Origin: Planctomycetota bacterium | Lineage (GTDB): Bacteria > Planctomycetota > Phycisphaerae > WQYP01 | Assembly: GCA_021828925.1 (NCBI GenBank) | Contig: JAJZCT010000158.1 | Coordinates: forward strand, 1-7,344 | Length of the DNA stretch: 7,344 nt | Direction: 5' to 3' | Shown: positions 1 through 6,778 of the stretch, piece by piece | Numbering within the stretch: the stretch's first letter is position 1 | How the letters are laid out: every line of letters starts with the position of its first letter | Notes under the pieces: model-generated | The model's database searches: none | What the model saw: only the letters and a program-made list of their open reading frames with translations | Told to the model about the DNA's origin: nothing | Program-made: the position numbers and the translations under genes

Positions 1-1
1 A

Positions 2-271
2 TCTAAAATGGCGCTGGGCGCGATACGGTATCTTGTGGAGCACGGACATAAAGTGCCGCAGGATATCTCGGTGGTGGGCTTTGATGATATTCAACATCTG
101 GCCTATGCCAATCCCAGCTTAACCACGGTGCATTTACCCCTTTATGAATTGGGAGTAGCGGCGTGTGAACGGCTGGTGAGCCGGATTCGTGGCAAAGTGG
201 ATCGTGTCGCGGATGTGCTGCCCACGCATCTGGTGCTGCGCGAATCTACCAGTATTGTGCGCACGCGATAA
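2..271 (+). CDS. LacI/GalR-family transcriptional regulator, C-terminal fragment
   Basis: This is the last 89 codons of a regulator whose 5' part lies left of the window; the frame is open to the edge, so the ATG at 8 is internal. It matches the end of the periplasmic-binding-protein-like sensor domain of LacI/GalR repressors: 'MALGAIRYL' helix, 'VPQDISVVGFDDI' strand and turn, 'NPSLTTVHLPLYELG' and the terminal 'LPTHLVLREST' strand, in the usual order and spacing. Family members normally have an N-terminal helix-turn-helix of about 60 residues that binds a palindromic operator, and the sensor domain binds a sugar or sugar phosphate. The DNA-binding part is not visible here, so neither operator nor ligand can be predicted. 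A likely terminator follows the stop, and 73 bases separate it from a co-directional secreted GH13 gene, an attractive but unproven target. Family assignment is secure; specificity is unknown. Confidence 0.93.
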   Translation, partial: SKMALGAIRYLVEHGHKVPQDISVVGFDDIQHLAYANPSLTTVHLPLYELGVAACERLVSRIRGKVDRVADVLPTHLVLRESTSIVRTR

Positions 272-291
272 CTTTTTCAGCCCAGCTGCTA

Positions 292-320
292 TGGCGGGAC
301 GCCTCCGCCAGGATTTTTTA
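292..320 (+). terminator. Probable rho-independent terminator after the LacI-family gene
   Basis: A perfect 6-bp stem, TGGCGG at 292-297 pairing with CCGCCA at 305-310, can extend by a G-T pair and encloses a 5-base loop. Three bases later comes a run of six T (314-319). It begins 20 bases after the regulator's stop and ends 24 bases before the GH13 start. It suggests that the two genes are transcribed separately or with attenuated read-through. Confidence 0.6.
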
Positions 321-333
321 TTATGGCGTTATC

Positions 334-337
334 AGGA
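334..337 (+). promoter_or_regulatory. Ribosome binding site deciding the GH13 start
   Basis: AGGA lies 7 bases before the ATG at 345. The start at 345 is preferred over in-frame ATGs at 189, 213 and 291. Those at 189 and 213 would overlap the regulator gene, and the one at 291 lies at the terminator stem. All three would also put non-signal sequence ahead of a clear signal peptide. Confidence 0.65.
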
Positions 338-344
338 ATTACCC

Positions 345-2900
345 ATGACTTTTCGAACTGTTTGCTCCACCATTTGTACCGCCTGTAAAACAACTGCCAT
401 TCTTACCGCAGCCTTGGTGGGGGTATTGGCAGTCGCTGGGGCCGCATACGCGGCAAACGCTTCGGCATCGCCGGAGAAGCTCGCGGTCATACCGGTGAAA
501 CTCCGGCATGTTTTTGCGTATCAACCCCCCGCTGGAACGCACCTGCGCAGTGTCAATGTGGCGGGAGATTTCAATAACTGGTCGCCCACCGCCAATCCGA
601 TGCGGCAAAGCGCCGACGGGCGTTGGGCAACCAGCGTGCTATTGTCTCCGGGACTGCATGCCTACAAGTTTGTGCTGAATGGCAACCATTGGATCAACGA
701 TCCCGCGGCAAATCCGAAGCTCAATATCAGCGACGGCCAGGGTGGCGAAAATTCACAAGTGCGCATCGCCTCGCCTTGGCAAATCATGCCCGCACCACCT
801 GCTGATAACATCAACCCGGCGGCCATTTCATTTAATCCTGAAAACATGAATCAGATGGATGTGGTTTCACGGCATTATCTGCGCCTGGAATTCACGGCAC
901 AACGCGGCGCACTTTCTAAAGGGCTTGTGGATGTTCTTCAGCCGGACGCTGCCGTAAAAGTCTATCCATTGCGAAAAGACTTTACCCATCTGGGCAGTTG
1001 TACCTGGGGGACCATACTTCATGTTCCAACGCCATCGATTAACTATTACTTCGCACTCACGCACGGCTCCGCCACGTGTTACGTCGCGGACGGATATTTG
1101 TACCATTGGGCCCAAGCCGCGGAACAGCACCCCTACCAGACAATGATGCGATCCGCGGTTGTCACGCCCGGCTGGGCAAAACGGGCGATCTGGTACGAGA
1201 TATTTCCCGAACGCTTTCGCAACGGGAACAAAGTCAATGATCCGTCCCCGCATATTCCCTGGCGCTGGCCTTGGACCAAGCCGTACCGCCCCGCCGGCGA
1301 ACATGGCAACTTTTATAGTTATGTATATAACCGGTTCTATGGGGGTGATATACAGGGCATTCAGGATGAATTGCCCTATTTGCGCCGTCTGGGAGTAAAT
1401 AGTTTGTATCTCACACCGGTGTTTGAATCACCAAGCATTCACAAATATGATCCTTCCAGTTTTATCCATGTTGATGACGGATTCGGGGTCAAAGGATCTC
1501 TGGAAAAATTGCACGGGGAAAATCCGTTAAATCCTGAAACGTGGCAATGGTCGGCATCGGATAAAGTATTTTTGCACTTCATAAAAGTAGCGCACCAGCA
1601 AGGCTTCAAGGTGATTATCGATATTCCGTTCGGTCACTGCGGAAAAAATTTCGGCCCCTTCCAGAATGTCTTGAAATACGGCCGAAAATCGCCTTACGCC
1701 GGCTGGTTTCAGATTATCAGTTGGGGACCGCCGGTGAAGTACAAGGCTTGGGACGGCGTGGATGGCTCCATGCCGATGTTTGCGCTTAGCAAACGCTATG
1801 GCTTAGTCAAAGGGGTTCGCAATTATATGTTTGCCGCCACTAAACGCTGGCTGGCCCCCAACGGTAATGCCGCCAACGGTGTGGATGGAATCAGACTTGA
1901 TACCGCCCCGGATGTCCCGCATGTTTATTGGATTGCCTGGCGAAAGCTGGTGAAAAAAATCAATCCTAAGGCCGTTATTATTGGAGAAGTATGGCCCCCG
2001 GCGCAAGCGTGGCTTAACAAAGGCAATCAGTTTGACGCGGTGATGAATTATCCATTCGCCACGATCGCCACCAATTATTTCGCTGACAAACGCGGGGAAA
2101 ATCTGCCGGGCATCGGCCCCAAACGTTTCGGCAACAGATTGATGCGGTTGCTGGACTATTATCCATATCAGGTAGACCTCGATCAGATGAATATTATTGA
2201 TAGTCAGGACACCGACCGATTCGTGTCCCGATTTATGAATCCACTGCTGAATTTTAATGCCAACGACCGGCTGCAAACCAATCCGCATTACAACGCCGGC
2301 GAGCCGACTCCGGAGGCGTACCGCCGCCTGGAGCAAACGGCGGCCTTTCAAATGAGTTTTGTCGGCGCGCCGTGCGTCTGGTACGGCGATGAAGTAGGCA
2401 TGTGGGGCGCCAGCGATCCGGCGGATCGCCAGCCGATGGTTTGGAAAGACCTGGAACCCTATGACGCACCGGATGTGCGCGTGCATGAACGGGTACTGGA
2501 ATTTTATCGGCAGGCCATTGCAATGCGGCGGCAACTCAAGGCGCTGCAACTTGGTTTTTATGGTCAATTATTGGCCTACCCGCGGCGCAACATCTTTGCT
2601 TTCTATCGCAGTTTGGGAAAACAGAATGTTTATGTCATTATCAACCGTAGTGCGGTGGGGCACACAATCCGCTTGCCGATTTTTAATTCTGACCGTGGCC
2701 ATCATCTCTTAAATTATTTGAGTCCGCGGCAAATGCGACTGGATTATCCGCCAACAGCCGACGGCAAAGGGCGGCCAATTTTGATGAAGCGCGGAGCGGG
2801 TTATGCGGTAATCGGCAAGACGCTGACACTGCATCTGCGGCCCTGGAGCACGGCAGTGCTGGCCCGCTATGTGCCGGGAAACATTAACTCTCCCTGGTAA
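345..2900 (+). CDS. Secreted GH13 alpha-amylase-superfamily hydrolase with CBM48-like module (neopullulanase/cyclomaltodextrinase-like)
   Basis: An 851-residue exported enzyme likely to hydrolyse alpha-glucosidic bonds in starch-type glucans or maltodextrins. Residues 1-36 form a Sec signal peptide with a hydrophobic core and a probable cut after 'AYA'. Residues about 62-141 resemble a CBM48/glycogen-binding module ('VAGDFNNWSP', 'GLHAYKFVLNG'). About 175-255 looks like a second beta-sandwich of the N-domain type found in neopullulanases. The TIM barrel starts near 278 ('AIWYEIFPERFRNG', then 'YGGD' at 332-335). Conserved regions: I 'DIPFGH' (D426-H431), II 'GVDGIRLD' (R517, nucleophile D519), III 'IIGEVW' (acid/base E548), IV 'DSQDTDR' (transition-state D622); the region V equivalent is 'MPMF' (476-479). 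All three catalytic acids and the Arg are present. The usual Asn of region I is Gly430 and the usual His of region IV is Gln621. A beta-domain of roughly 90 residues ends the protein. Product and linkage specificity cannot be read from sequence; branching or transfer activity is a less likely alternative. Confidence 0.94.
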   Translation: MTFRTVCSTICTACKTTAILTAALVGVLAVAGAAYAANASASPEKLAVIPVKLRHVFAYQPPAGTHLRSVNVAGDFNNWSPTANPMRQSADGRWATSVLLSPGLHAYKFVLNGNHWINDPAANPKLNISDGQGGENSQVRIASPWQIMPAPPADNINPAAISFNPENMNQMDVVSRHYLRLEFTAQRGALSKGLVDVLQPDAAVKVYPLRKDFTHLGSCTWGTILHVPTPSINYYFALTHGSATCYVADGYLYHWAQAAEQHPYQTMMRSAVVTPGWAKRAIWYEIFPERFRNGNKVNDPSPHIPWRWPWTKPYRPAGEHGNFYSYVYNRFYGGDIQGIQDELPYLRRLGVNSLYLTPVFESPSIHKYDPSSFIHVDDGFGVKGSLEKLHGENPLNPETWQWSASDKVFLHFIKVAHQQGFKVIIDIPFGHCGKNFGPFQNVLKYGRKSPYAGWFQIISWGPPVKYKAWDGVDGSMPMFALSKRYGLVKGVRNYMFAATKRWLAPNGNAANGVDGIRLDTAPDVPHVYWIAWRKLVKKINPKAVIIGEVWPPAQAWLNKGNQFDAVMNYPFATIATNYFADKRGENLPGIGPKRFGNRLMRLLDYYPYQVDLDQMNIIDSQDTDRFVSRFMNPLLNFNANDRLQTNPHYNAGEPTPEAYRRLEQTAAFQMSFVGAPCVWYGDEVGMWGASDPADRQPMVWKDLEPYDAPDVRVHERVLEFYRQAIAMRRQLKALQLGFYGQLLAYPRRNIFAFYRSLGKQNVYVIINRSAVGHTIRLPIFNSDRGHHLLNYLSPRQMRLDYPPTADGKGRPILMKRGAGYAVIGKTLTLHLRPWSTAVLARYVPGNINSPW

Positions 2901-2902
2901 GG

Positions 2903-2976
2903 TGAAGTTTTCCCTGCACGGCCGTATGACCAGGAAATATGGCCGCGCGCGACACCATTCGCCGGCGAAAACTTCA
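2903..2976. repeat. Nested inverted repeats downstream of the GH13 gene
   Basis: A perfect 10-bp inverted repeat, TGAAGTTTTC (2903-2912) and GAAAACTTCA (2967-2976), encloses a second stem. That stem is CGGCCGTAT (2919-2927) with ATATGGCCG (2937-2945), having one G-T pair and a 9-base loop; it can extend by two GC pairs past one mismatch. A 12-bp palindrome, TTCGCCGGCGAA (2958-2969), overlaps the right outer arm, so the two foldings compete. The element starts three bases after the GH13 stop. No T-run follows, so it is not a classical intrinsic terminator. It could be a 3'-end stabilising structure, a factor-dependent terminator, or binding sites. The repeats are certain; the function is not. 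Confidence 0.6.
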
Positions 2977-3016
2977 TTTGCGTAATGCGCCGCTGATCAG
3001 TACCATCGTTTTTCAG

Positions 3017-3046
3017 TTGCGGGAGCGGCGGCGGTATGATTATATA
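3017..3046 (+). promoter_or_regulatory. Candidate promoter for the malic enzyme gene
   Basis: TTGCGG (3017-3022) and TATATA (3041-3046) are spaced by 18 bases and resemble -35 and -10 boxes. The AT-rich stretch 3035-3046 also contains TATGAT. Transcription would start near 3053 and leave a leader of about 83 bases before the ATG at 3136. This rests only on similarity to the general sigma-70 consensus. Confidence 0.35.
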
Positions 3047-3119
3047 CGTTCCGACGAGGTTGGATGGGCGGCTTGGTGCGTGTGGCATTGAGCTTGGTAC
3101 ATGAATGCTTTTATCTGAC

Positions 3120-3125
3120 AGGGAG
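3120..3125 (+). promoter_or_regulatory. Ribosome binding site deciding the malic enzyme start
   Basis: AGGGAG lies 10 bases before the ATG at 3136. An in-frame ATG at 3064 would add 24 residues with no family resemblance ahead of the ACT domain and lacks a comparable site, so 3136 is taken as the start. Confidence 0.6.
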
Positions 3126-3135
3126 TCATAACATT

Positions 3136-4557
3136 ATGGCAATTCAATCGGGACCGTCGGTAAATTACACTTTTACCATGCGGTTGAGCTATCCCAACGG
3201 CATTGGTATGTTTTCGCGCATTACACAGATCATCGGAAAATTTGGTGCTGATCTCGGTGCGGTGGATATTGTATCCAGCGATTCCAAAACCATGACACGA
3301 GATATTACTGTCCGAGCGCGGAATCAGGAGCATATCCAGCACATTGTCGACGCAGTGCGCAAGATCAAAAAAGTCAAAGTAGTGCAGGTATCCGATCGGG
3401 TATTTCTCCTGCATCTGGGTGGGAAAATCGGCATTCAAAATAAAGTCCCCATCACCACGCGCGATACCCTTTCCATGGCCTATACGCCGGGAGTAGCCCG
3501 TGTTTCGATGGCCATTGCCGAGGATCACGCCAAAGCATGGCAATTGACCATCAAAGGAAATTCTGTGGCGGTGGTCAGTGACGGCAGCGCCGTGCTGGGC
3601 CTGGGGGACATCGGACCTGAAGGCGCCATGCCGGTGATGGAAGGCAAAGCCATGCTCTTTAAGGAATTTGCGAATATCGACGCCTGGCCGCTGTGTCTGA
3701 ATACCAAAAATACCGATGAAATTGTGCGCGTTGTCAGTGCCGCGGCCGTAAGTTTCGGCGGTATTAATCTTGAAGACATCTCGGCCCCGCGCTGCTTTGA
3801 GATTGAAAATCGGCTGAAGGAAATTCTGGATATTCCGGTATTTCATGATGATCAGCACGGAACCGCAGTGGTCGTACTGGCGGCCCTGATCAACGCACTA
3901 AGGCTGACCGGCCAGAAACTCCCGGAGCTTAAAATTGTCATCGCCGGAGCCGGTGCGGCCGGTACCGCCATCGCGAAAATACTGCTTAACGCCGGCGCCA
4001 CGGATATTCTGGTGTGTGACCGGCGAGGCATTATTCATGAAGGTCGTGCCGAAGGACTCAAGGATAATAAACTATGGCTGGCGCAGCATACCAATGTACA
4101 TAACGCGAGCGGATCGCTTGAAGACGCACTGAAAAACGCCCATGTATTAATTGGCGTTTCCGGCCCTGGATTGCTGGGCGGGAGGGCGCTACGCAAAATG
4201 GCAAAACATCCCTTTATTTTCGCATTGGCTAATCCGATACCGGAAATCATGCCGGAGGAGGCGGGTGGAAAAGCGTTTATCATGGCCACCGGGCGCAGCG
4301 ATTATCCTAATCAGATCAACAACGTTTTGGCGTTTCCCGGAATTTTTCGCGGGGCGTTGAATGTACGGGCCAGAGAAATTAATGAAGAGATGAAACTCGC
4401 GGCGGCACATGCCATAGCGGCCTGCATATCACCCAAAGAACTCAACACGGAATACATTGTGCCCAGCGTCTTTAACCGTGACGTAAGTGTGCGTGTAGCG
4501 GCGGCCGTGCAGAAAGCCGCAATCAAAACCGGTGCCGCCCGACGCGTAAAACCCTAG
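3136..4557 (+). CDS. NAD(P)-dependent malic enzyme with N-terminal ACT domain
   Basis: A 473-residue cytoplasmic enzyme that oxidatively decarboxylates malate to pyruvate and CO2, reducing NAD or NADP. Residues about 12-85 form an ACT regulatory domain ('YPNGIGMFSRITQIIGKFGA', then a helix and 'VKVVQVSDRVF'). The short bacterial malic enzyme follows: 'MAYTPGVA' with the conserved Tyr116, 'DGSAVLGLGDIGP' (149-161), 'MEGKAMLFKEFA' with Lys171, 'LEDISAPRCFEIE' with metal ligands E213 and D214, and 'FHDDQHGTA' with D238 and D239. The Rossmann motif is 'GAGAAG' (271-276), and 'ALANPIPEI' (363-371) is also typical. All expected catalytic and metal residues are present. No signal peptide is seen. 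ACT-fused malic enzymes are a known bacterial type; the ACT domain suggests allosteric control by a small molecule, but the ligand is not predictable. Cofactor preference is uncertain. The gene appears to be transcribed alone and converges with the GH51 gene 24 bases downstream. Confidence 0.95.
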   Translation: MAIQSGPSVNYTFTMRLSYPNGIGMFSRITQIIGKFGADLGAVDIVSSDSKTMTRDITVRARNQEHIQHIVDAVRKIKKVKVVQVSDRVFLLHLGGKIGIQNKVPITTRDTLSMAYTPGVARVSMAIAEDHAKAWQLTIKGNSVAVVSDGSAVLGLGDIGPEGAMPVMEGKAMLFKEFANIDAWPLCLNTKNTDEIVRVVSAAAVSFGGINLEDISAPRCFEIENRLKEILDIPVFHDDQHGTAVVVLAALINALRLTGQKLPELKIVIAGAGAAGTAIAKILLNAGATDILVCDRRGIIHEGRAEGLKDNKLWLAQHTNVHNASGSLEDALKNAHVLIGVSGPGLLGGRALRKMAKHPFIFALANPIPEIMPEEAGGKAFIMATGRSDYPNQINNVLAFPGIFRGALNVRAREINEEMKLAAAHAIAACISPKELNTEYIVPSVFNRDVSVRVAAAVQKAAIKTGAARRVKP

Positions 4558-4572
4558 CTGTATGGATGCAGC
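4557..4572. terminator. Possible hairpin terminator between convergent genes
   Basis: GCTGTA (4557-4562) can pair with TGCAGC (4567-4572), with one G-T pair and a 4-base loop, inside the 24-base gap between the malic enzyme and GH51 stops. On the minus strand the stem is followed within about six bases by TTTT; on the plus strand only scattered T follow. It would mainly serve the GH51 transcript. The stem is short, so this is tentative. Confidence 0.3.
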
Positions 4573-4581
4573 CCAATTCAC

Positions 4582-6660
4582 TTATTTCCGCACAGGGCGC
4601 ATGACCCCTAACCGAAGCACCGTAACGGAATAGGGCTTGAACGTATAACGAACCGCCGGTGCACCGGCAGCAAATGTCGATGTTTCAGGCACAACTCGTG
4701 AAGGGTGAGCAAAGGTGTTGTCCACGCCGGGGTTGCTTTCATGGAGGACAATAGCTGTACCGCGGCCAACGGTTTTTCTTATTCCCTTCAACGTGATGGT
4801 TGTGGGCATCGGGCTTCCCGATGCGTTATCCACTTTGATAATCAGATATTTTCCGTCGGCACTGATTCCCCCATCGGCAAAAAACTGCGGCACATGTAAA
4901 TGCTTCGTAATGATCCCGCGGACCTGCACCCGCGTAGGATATACCACGGCCGGCTTGTTGTGATTAAACAGATATTGCACCCAATATGAACTGCGGCCAA
5001 ACGCGGTTTTATCGTTAAATTCGATGAGATTAATCGGGCATGGGCCTGCTCCGGCGTTATCCAGCGTTACGCCATAAGACGCCAATCGCACCACGTCGCA
5101 ATTGCGTTCCATGCCGATCATAAACGCCGTCTCGGCCAGCGTAGATCGGAAGTCGCCATATCTCGCTTTGGTATTTCCGACAGCATATTCCCCGACAAAC
5201 ACCTTGGGGCCGGATCGCGAATAGCCATTGTATTGATTGCTGTGATTCAAAAACCAGTGTTGACTCGGGTAGTAATGGTCATCGATGACGCTAAGGCGTC
5301 CGGAGGGAATTCCACCCCAATTATTAGCAATTGGAATTGCCTTAGGAAAAGTCTTGTGTAATGCCCGCGCCATGATGTGGTAATTGTGATCATAGGAAGG
5401 TCCGCCATTTTCATTGCCGATTTCGACATATTTAAGATTAAAGGGGGCGGGGTGGCCTGATTTGGCGCGCAACGCGCCCCAACGCGTATTGACCGGATTA
5501 TCGGCGAACGCCACGGCGGAAAGCATCTCACGTATGTACACTTGAAGATTAGTTCCGGGAAGTGAAGGGGCATTATGCAGCAAGGCGGCACTGGTGCAAT
5601 ACAGCGGCGCGGCATCAATGCGTTGCGCCAGGTCCAACCAGCCTAAAAATCCAAATCCGTCGGTATCCCGATAGCCCCAGTAATTAACGTGCCCGGGACG
5701 ATCAATCATCGGCCCCACGGTTTTCCGCCAGTTATAACTGTCATCCAGCGAGTAACCCTCAATATAATTGCCCCCCGGGAAACGCAGAAAGCCTGGGTGC
5801 AATCGCTTAATTAACTGAACAATATCATGACGGAAAAACTCTGCGTGCCCGGTTGCGCGTGACACAGGAAACATCAAAACCAGATTGATATGAAACGTCG
5901 CCGGACCGCCGGAAATCAGAGTCATGGCACCGTGGTACGTTGAGCCGTTGCACGTAAGCAGGCACCGATAGCGTTTCCAGGCCGCACCACGGATTGTCAC
6001 TTCCGTGCGGGCAAAATGCCGTGTGCCGCCGGCATTAGCCAGGCCGGCCTGAAGCGTAACGGGACCGCCGGGCGTACGGGCATAAAATGAAAGCTCATAG
6101 CTGCGTCCCCGTTTAATGGGCATTCCCCAATAACCCACATTAGCGATGCCTCCGCCCGCAGCCTTTATTTTCACTTGCAAACTCAATGGATGGGCGGAGG
6201 AAAGCGGCTTTTGCGATTGCAGCGTTAATGCTACCGGTAAACCGCCTGATTTTATGGGTTTCCACGCTAACAGCGGGCCGCCCGGCGGCGGCCGATGGAT
6301 ATGCCCATTAGGGCTGATCCACGCCACAGCGTGACCATTTTTCATCCGCGTAAAATGCGGGGGCCATTGCATGCGGCCATTGCGCATACGCCACATCCCA
6401 TGCACCACTTTGCAATCTGCGGGAGGAACATCATTTTGAAAATCCGGATTCTGAATCATCTGCGCATAAAGACCGCCATCAATATCATGGCAAATGTTCT
6501 CGATAAACAGCCCGCACATACGAGGATTTTCCGCCCGGCCGGGTGCTGCGGCGTTAATGGTTATTTGCGCCCGCTGCGCTGCCGACACACGAACTCCCCC
6601 CAGCCCCGCCAGTAATGCCATGCCAATGACCGCACGTCGAGACATTCCATCCATTTTCAT
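4582..6660 (-). CDS. Exported GH51 alpha-L-arabinofuranosidase
   Basis: A 692-residue enzyme expected to release terminal alpha-L-arabinofuranosyl residues from arabinan, arabinoxylan or their oligosaccharides by a retaining mechanism. The N-terminus 'MSRRAVIGMALLAGLGG' (from residue 6) is a twin-arginine-like signal, with likely cleavage near A27/A28. The family start 'LFIENICHDIDGGLYAQMIQNPDF' spans residues 51-74. About 150-265 is the carbohydrate-binding-like beta-sandwich common in this family ('GYWGMPIKRGRSYELSFYAR'). The barrel follows: 'FLRFPGGNYIEGY' (291-303), 'WGYRDTDGFG' (328-337), 'EIGNENGG' with acid/base E417, and 'VFVGEYAV' with nucleophile E491. Then come 'MERNCDVVRLASYG' (517-530) and a C-terminal beta-domain. 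Length and all key residues fit an intact enzyme. The start at 6660 has GGAG six bases upstream. The preceding same-strand gene is a prepilin-like fragment, 200 bases away with hairpins between, so the GH51 gene probably has its own promoter. Polymer preference is unknown. Confidence 0.95.
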   Translation of the reverse strand: MKMDGMSRRAVIGMALLAGLGGVRVSAAQRAQITINAAAPGRAENPRMCGLFIENICHDIDGGLYAQMIQNPDFQNDVPPADCKVVHGMWRMRNGRMQWPPHFTRMKNGHAVAWISPNGHIHRPPPGGPLLAWKPIKSGGLPVALTLQSQKPLSSAHPLSLQVKIKAAGGGIANVGYWGMPIKRGRSYELSFYARTPGGPVTLQAGLANAGGTRHFARTEVTIRGAAWKRYRCLLTCNGSTYHGAMTLISGGPATFHINLVLMFPVSRATGHAEFFRHDIVQLIKRLHPGFLRFPGGNYIEGYSLDDSYNWRKTVGPMIDRPGHVNYWGYRDTDGFGFLGWLDLAQRIDAAPLYCTSAALLHNAPSLPGTNLQVYIREMLSAVAFADNPVNTRWGALRAKSGHPAPFNLKYVEIGNENGGPSYDHNYHIMARALHKTFPKAIPIANNWGGIPSGRLSVIDDHYYPSQHWFLNHSNQYNGYSRSGPKVFVGEYAVGNTKARYGDFRSTLAETAFMIGMERNCDVVRLASYGVTLDNAGAGPCPINLIEFNDKTAFGRSSYWVQYLFNHNKPAVVYPTRVQVRGIITKHLHVPQFFADGGISADGKYLIIKVDNASGSPMPTTITLKGIRKTVGRGTAIVLHESNPGVDNTFAHPSRVVPETSTFAAGAPAVRYTFKPYSVTVLRLGVMRPVRK

Positions 6661-6666
6661 CCCAAG

Positions 6667-6670
6667 CTCC
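6667..6670 (-). promoter_or_regulatory. Ribosome binding site of the GH51 gene
   Basis: On the minus strand GGAG lies six bases before the ATG at 6660. It supports this start over the in-frame ATGs at codons 3 and 6, although those would keep the same signal peptide and cannot be fully excluded. Confidence 0.6.
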
Positions 6671-6689
6671 GGAAGAACAAGACACGGGG

Positions 6690-6720
6690 ATTATATATAA
6701 TTGGGCAAACAACAGGTGAA
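6690..6720 (-). promoter_or_regulatory. Candidate promoter of the GH51 gene
   Basis: The minus strand has a perfect TATAAT at 6695-6690 within an AT-rich stretch. The best -35-like hexamer is TTCACC (6720-6715), at a long 19-base spacing and only four of six matches. The start site would fall near 6683, about 22 bases before the GH51 ATG, leaving room for the GGAG site. The weak -35 would suit an activator or an alternative sigma factor, but this is inference. Confidence 0.45.
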
Positions 6721-6721
6721 G

Positions 6722-6742
6722 GCGCGGTTTGGGGCGCCGCGC
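6722..6742 (-). repeat. GC-rich stem-loop upstream of the GH51 promoter
   Basis: GCGCGG (6722-6727) and CCGCGC (6737-6742) are perfect inverted repeats around a 9-base loop. An alternative register pairs GGCGC (6721-6725) with GCGCC (6734-6738). In the minus-strand transcript of the prepilin-like gene it is followed by a moderately T-rich stretch, so it may end that transcript. It shares two bases with the neighbouring larger stem-loop. Confidence 0.5.
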
Positions 6743-6778
6743 AACCTCTCGCCCAAGGGCCCTTCGAGAATCGGTTGC
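6741..6778 (-). repeat. Long stem-loop between the prepilin-like gene and GH51
   Basis: GCAACC (6741-6746) pairs with GGTTGC (6773-6778), and TCTCG (6747-6751) pairs with CGAGA (6765-6769). This gives 11 base pairs interrupted only by a 3-base bulge (6770-6772). The 13-base loop holds most of a 10-bp palindrome, AAGGGCCCTT (6755-6764). It lies 83 bases after the prepilin-like stop. Plausible roles are transcript 3'-end structure or a regulator site; there is no adjacent T-run. Confidence 0.6.

Noticed and set aside
319..324. TATTAT resembling a -10 box for the GH13 gene.
   Set aside because: It overlaps the terminator T-run, has no plausible -35 at 16-18 bases, and would leave almost no leader before the ribosome site.
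189..344. An upstream extension of the GH13 frame overlapping the regulator gene.
   Set aside because: It would add 52 residues ahead of a clear signal peptide, overlap the LacI-family gene by 83 bases and cross the terminator. The ATG at 345 has its own AGGA site.
1803..2567. A 254-codon minus-strand open frame opposite the GH13 gene.
   Set aside because: The plus strand here encodes GH13 regions II-IV. The antisense product has no family features and a biased composition typical of a shadow frame.
3071..3098. Two copies of GCTTGGT spaced 21 bases apart in the malic enzyme leader.
   Set aside because: The two-helical-turn spacing is suggestive, but a 7-bp repeat with only two copies is too weak to call a binding site.
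3101..3118. A five-codon mini-ORF (ATG to TGA) ending just before the malic enzyme ribosome site.
   Set aside because: It is too short to distinguish from chance, has no run of regulatory codons and no clear ribosome site.
3040..3858. A 272-codon minus-strand open frame across the first half of the malic enzyme gene.
   Set aside because: It lies opposite a well-supported conserved gene and shows no recognisable domain; it is an antisense shadow.
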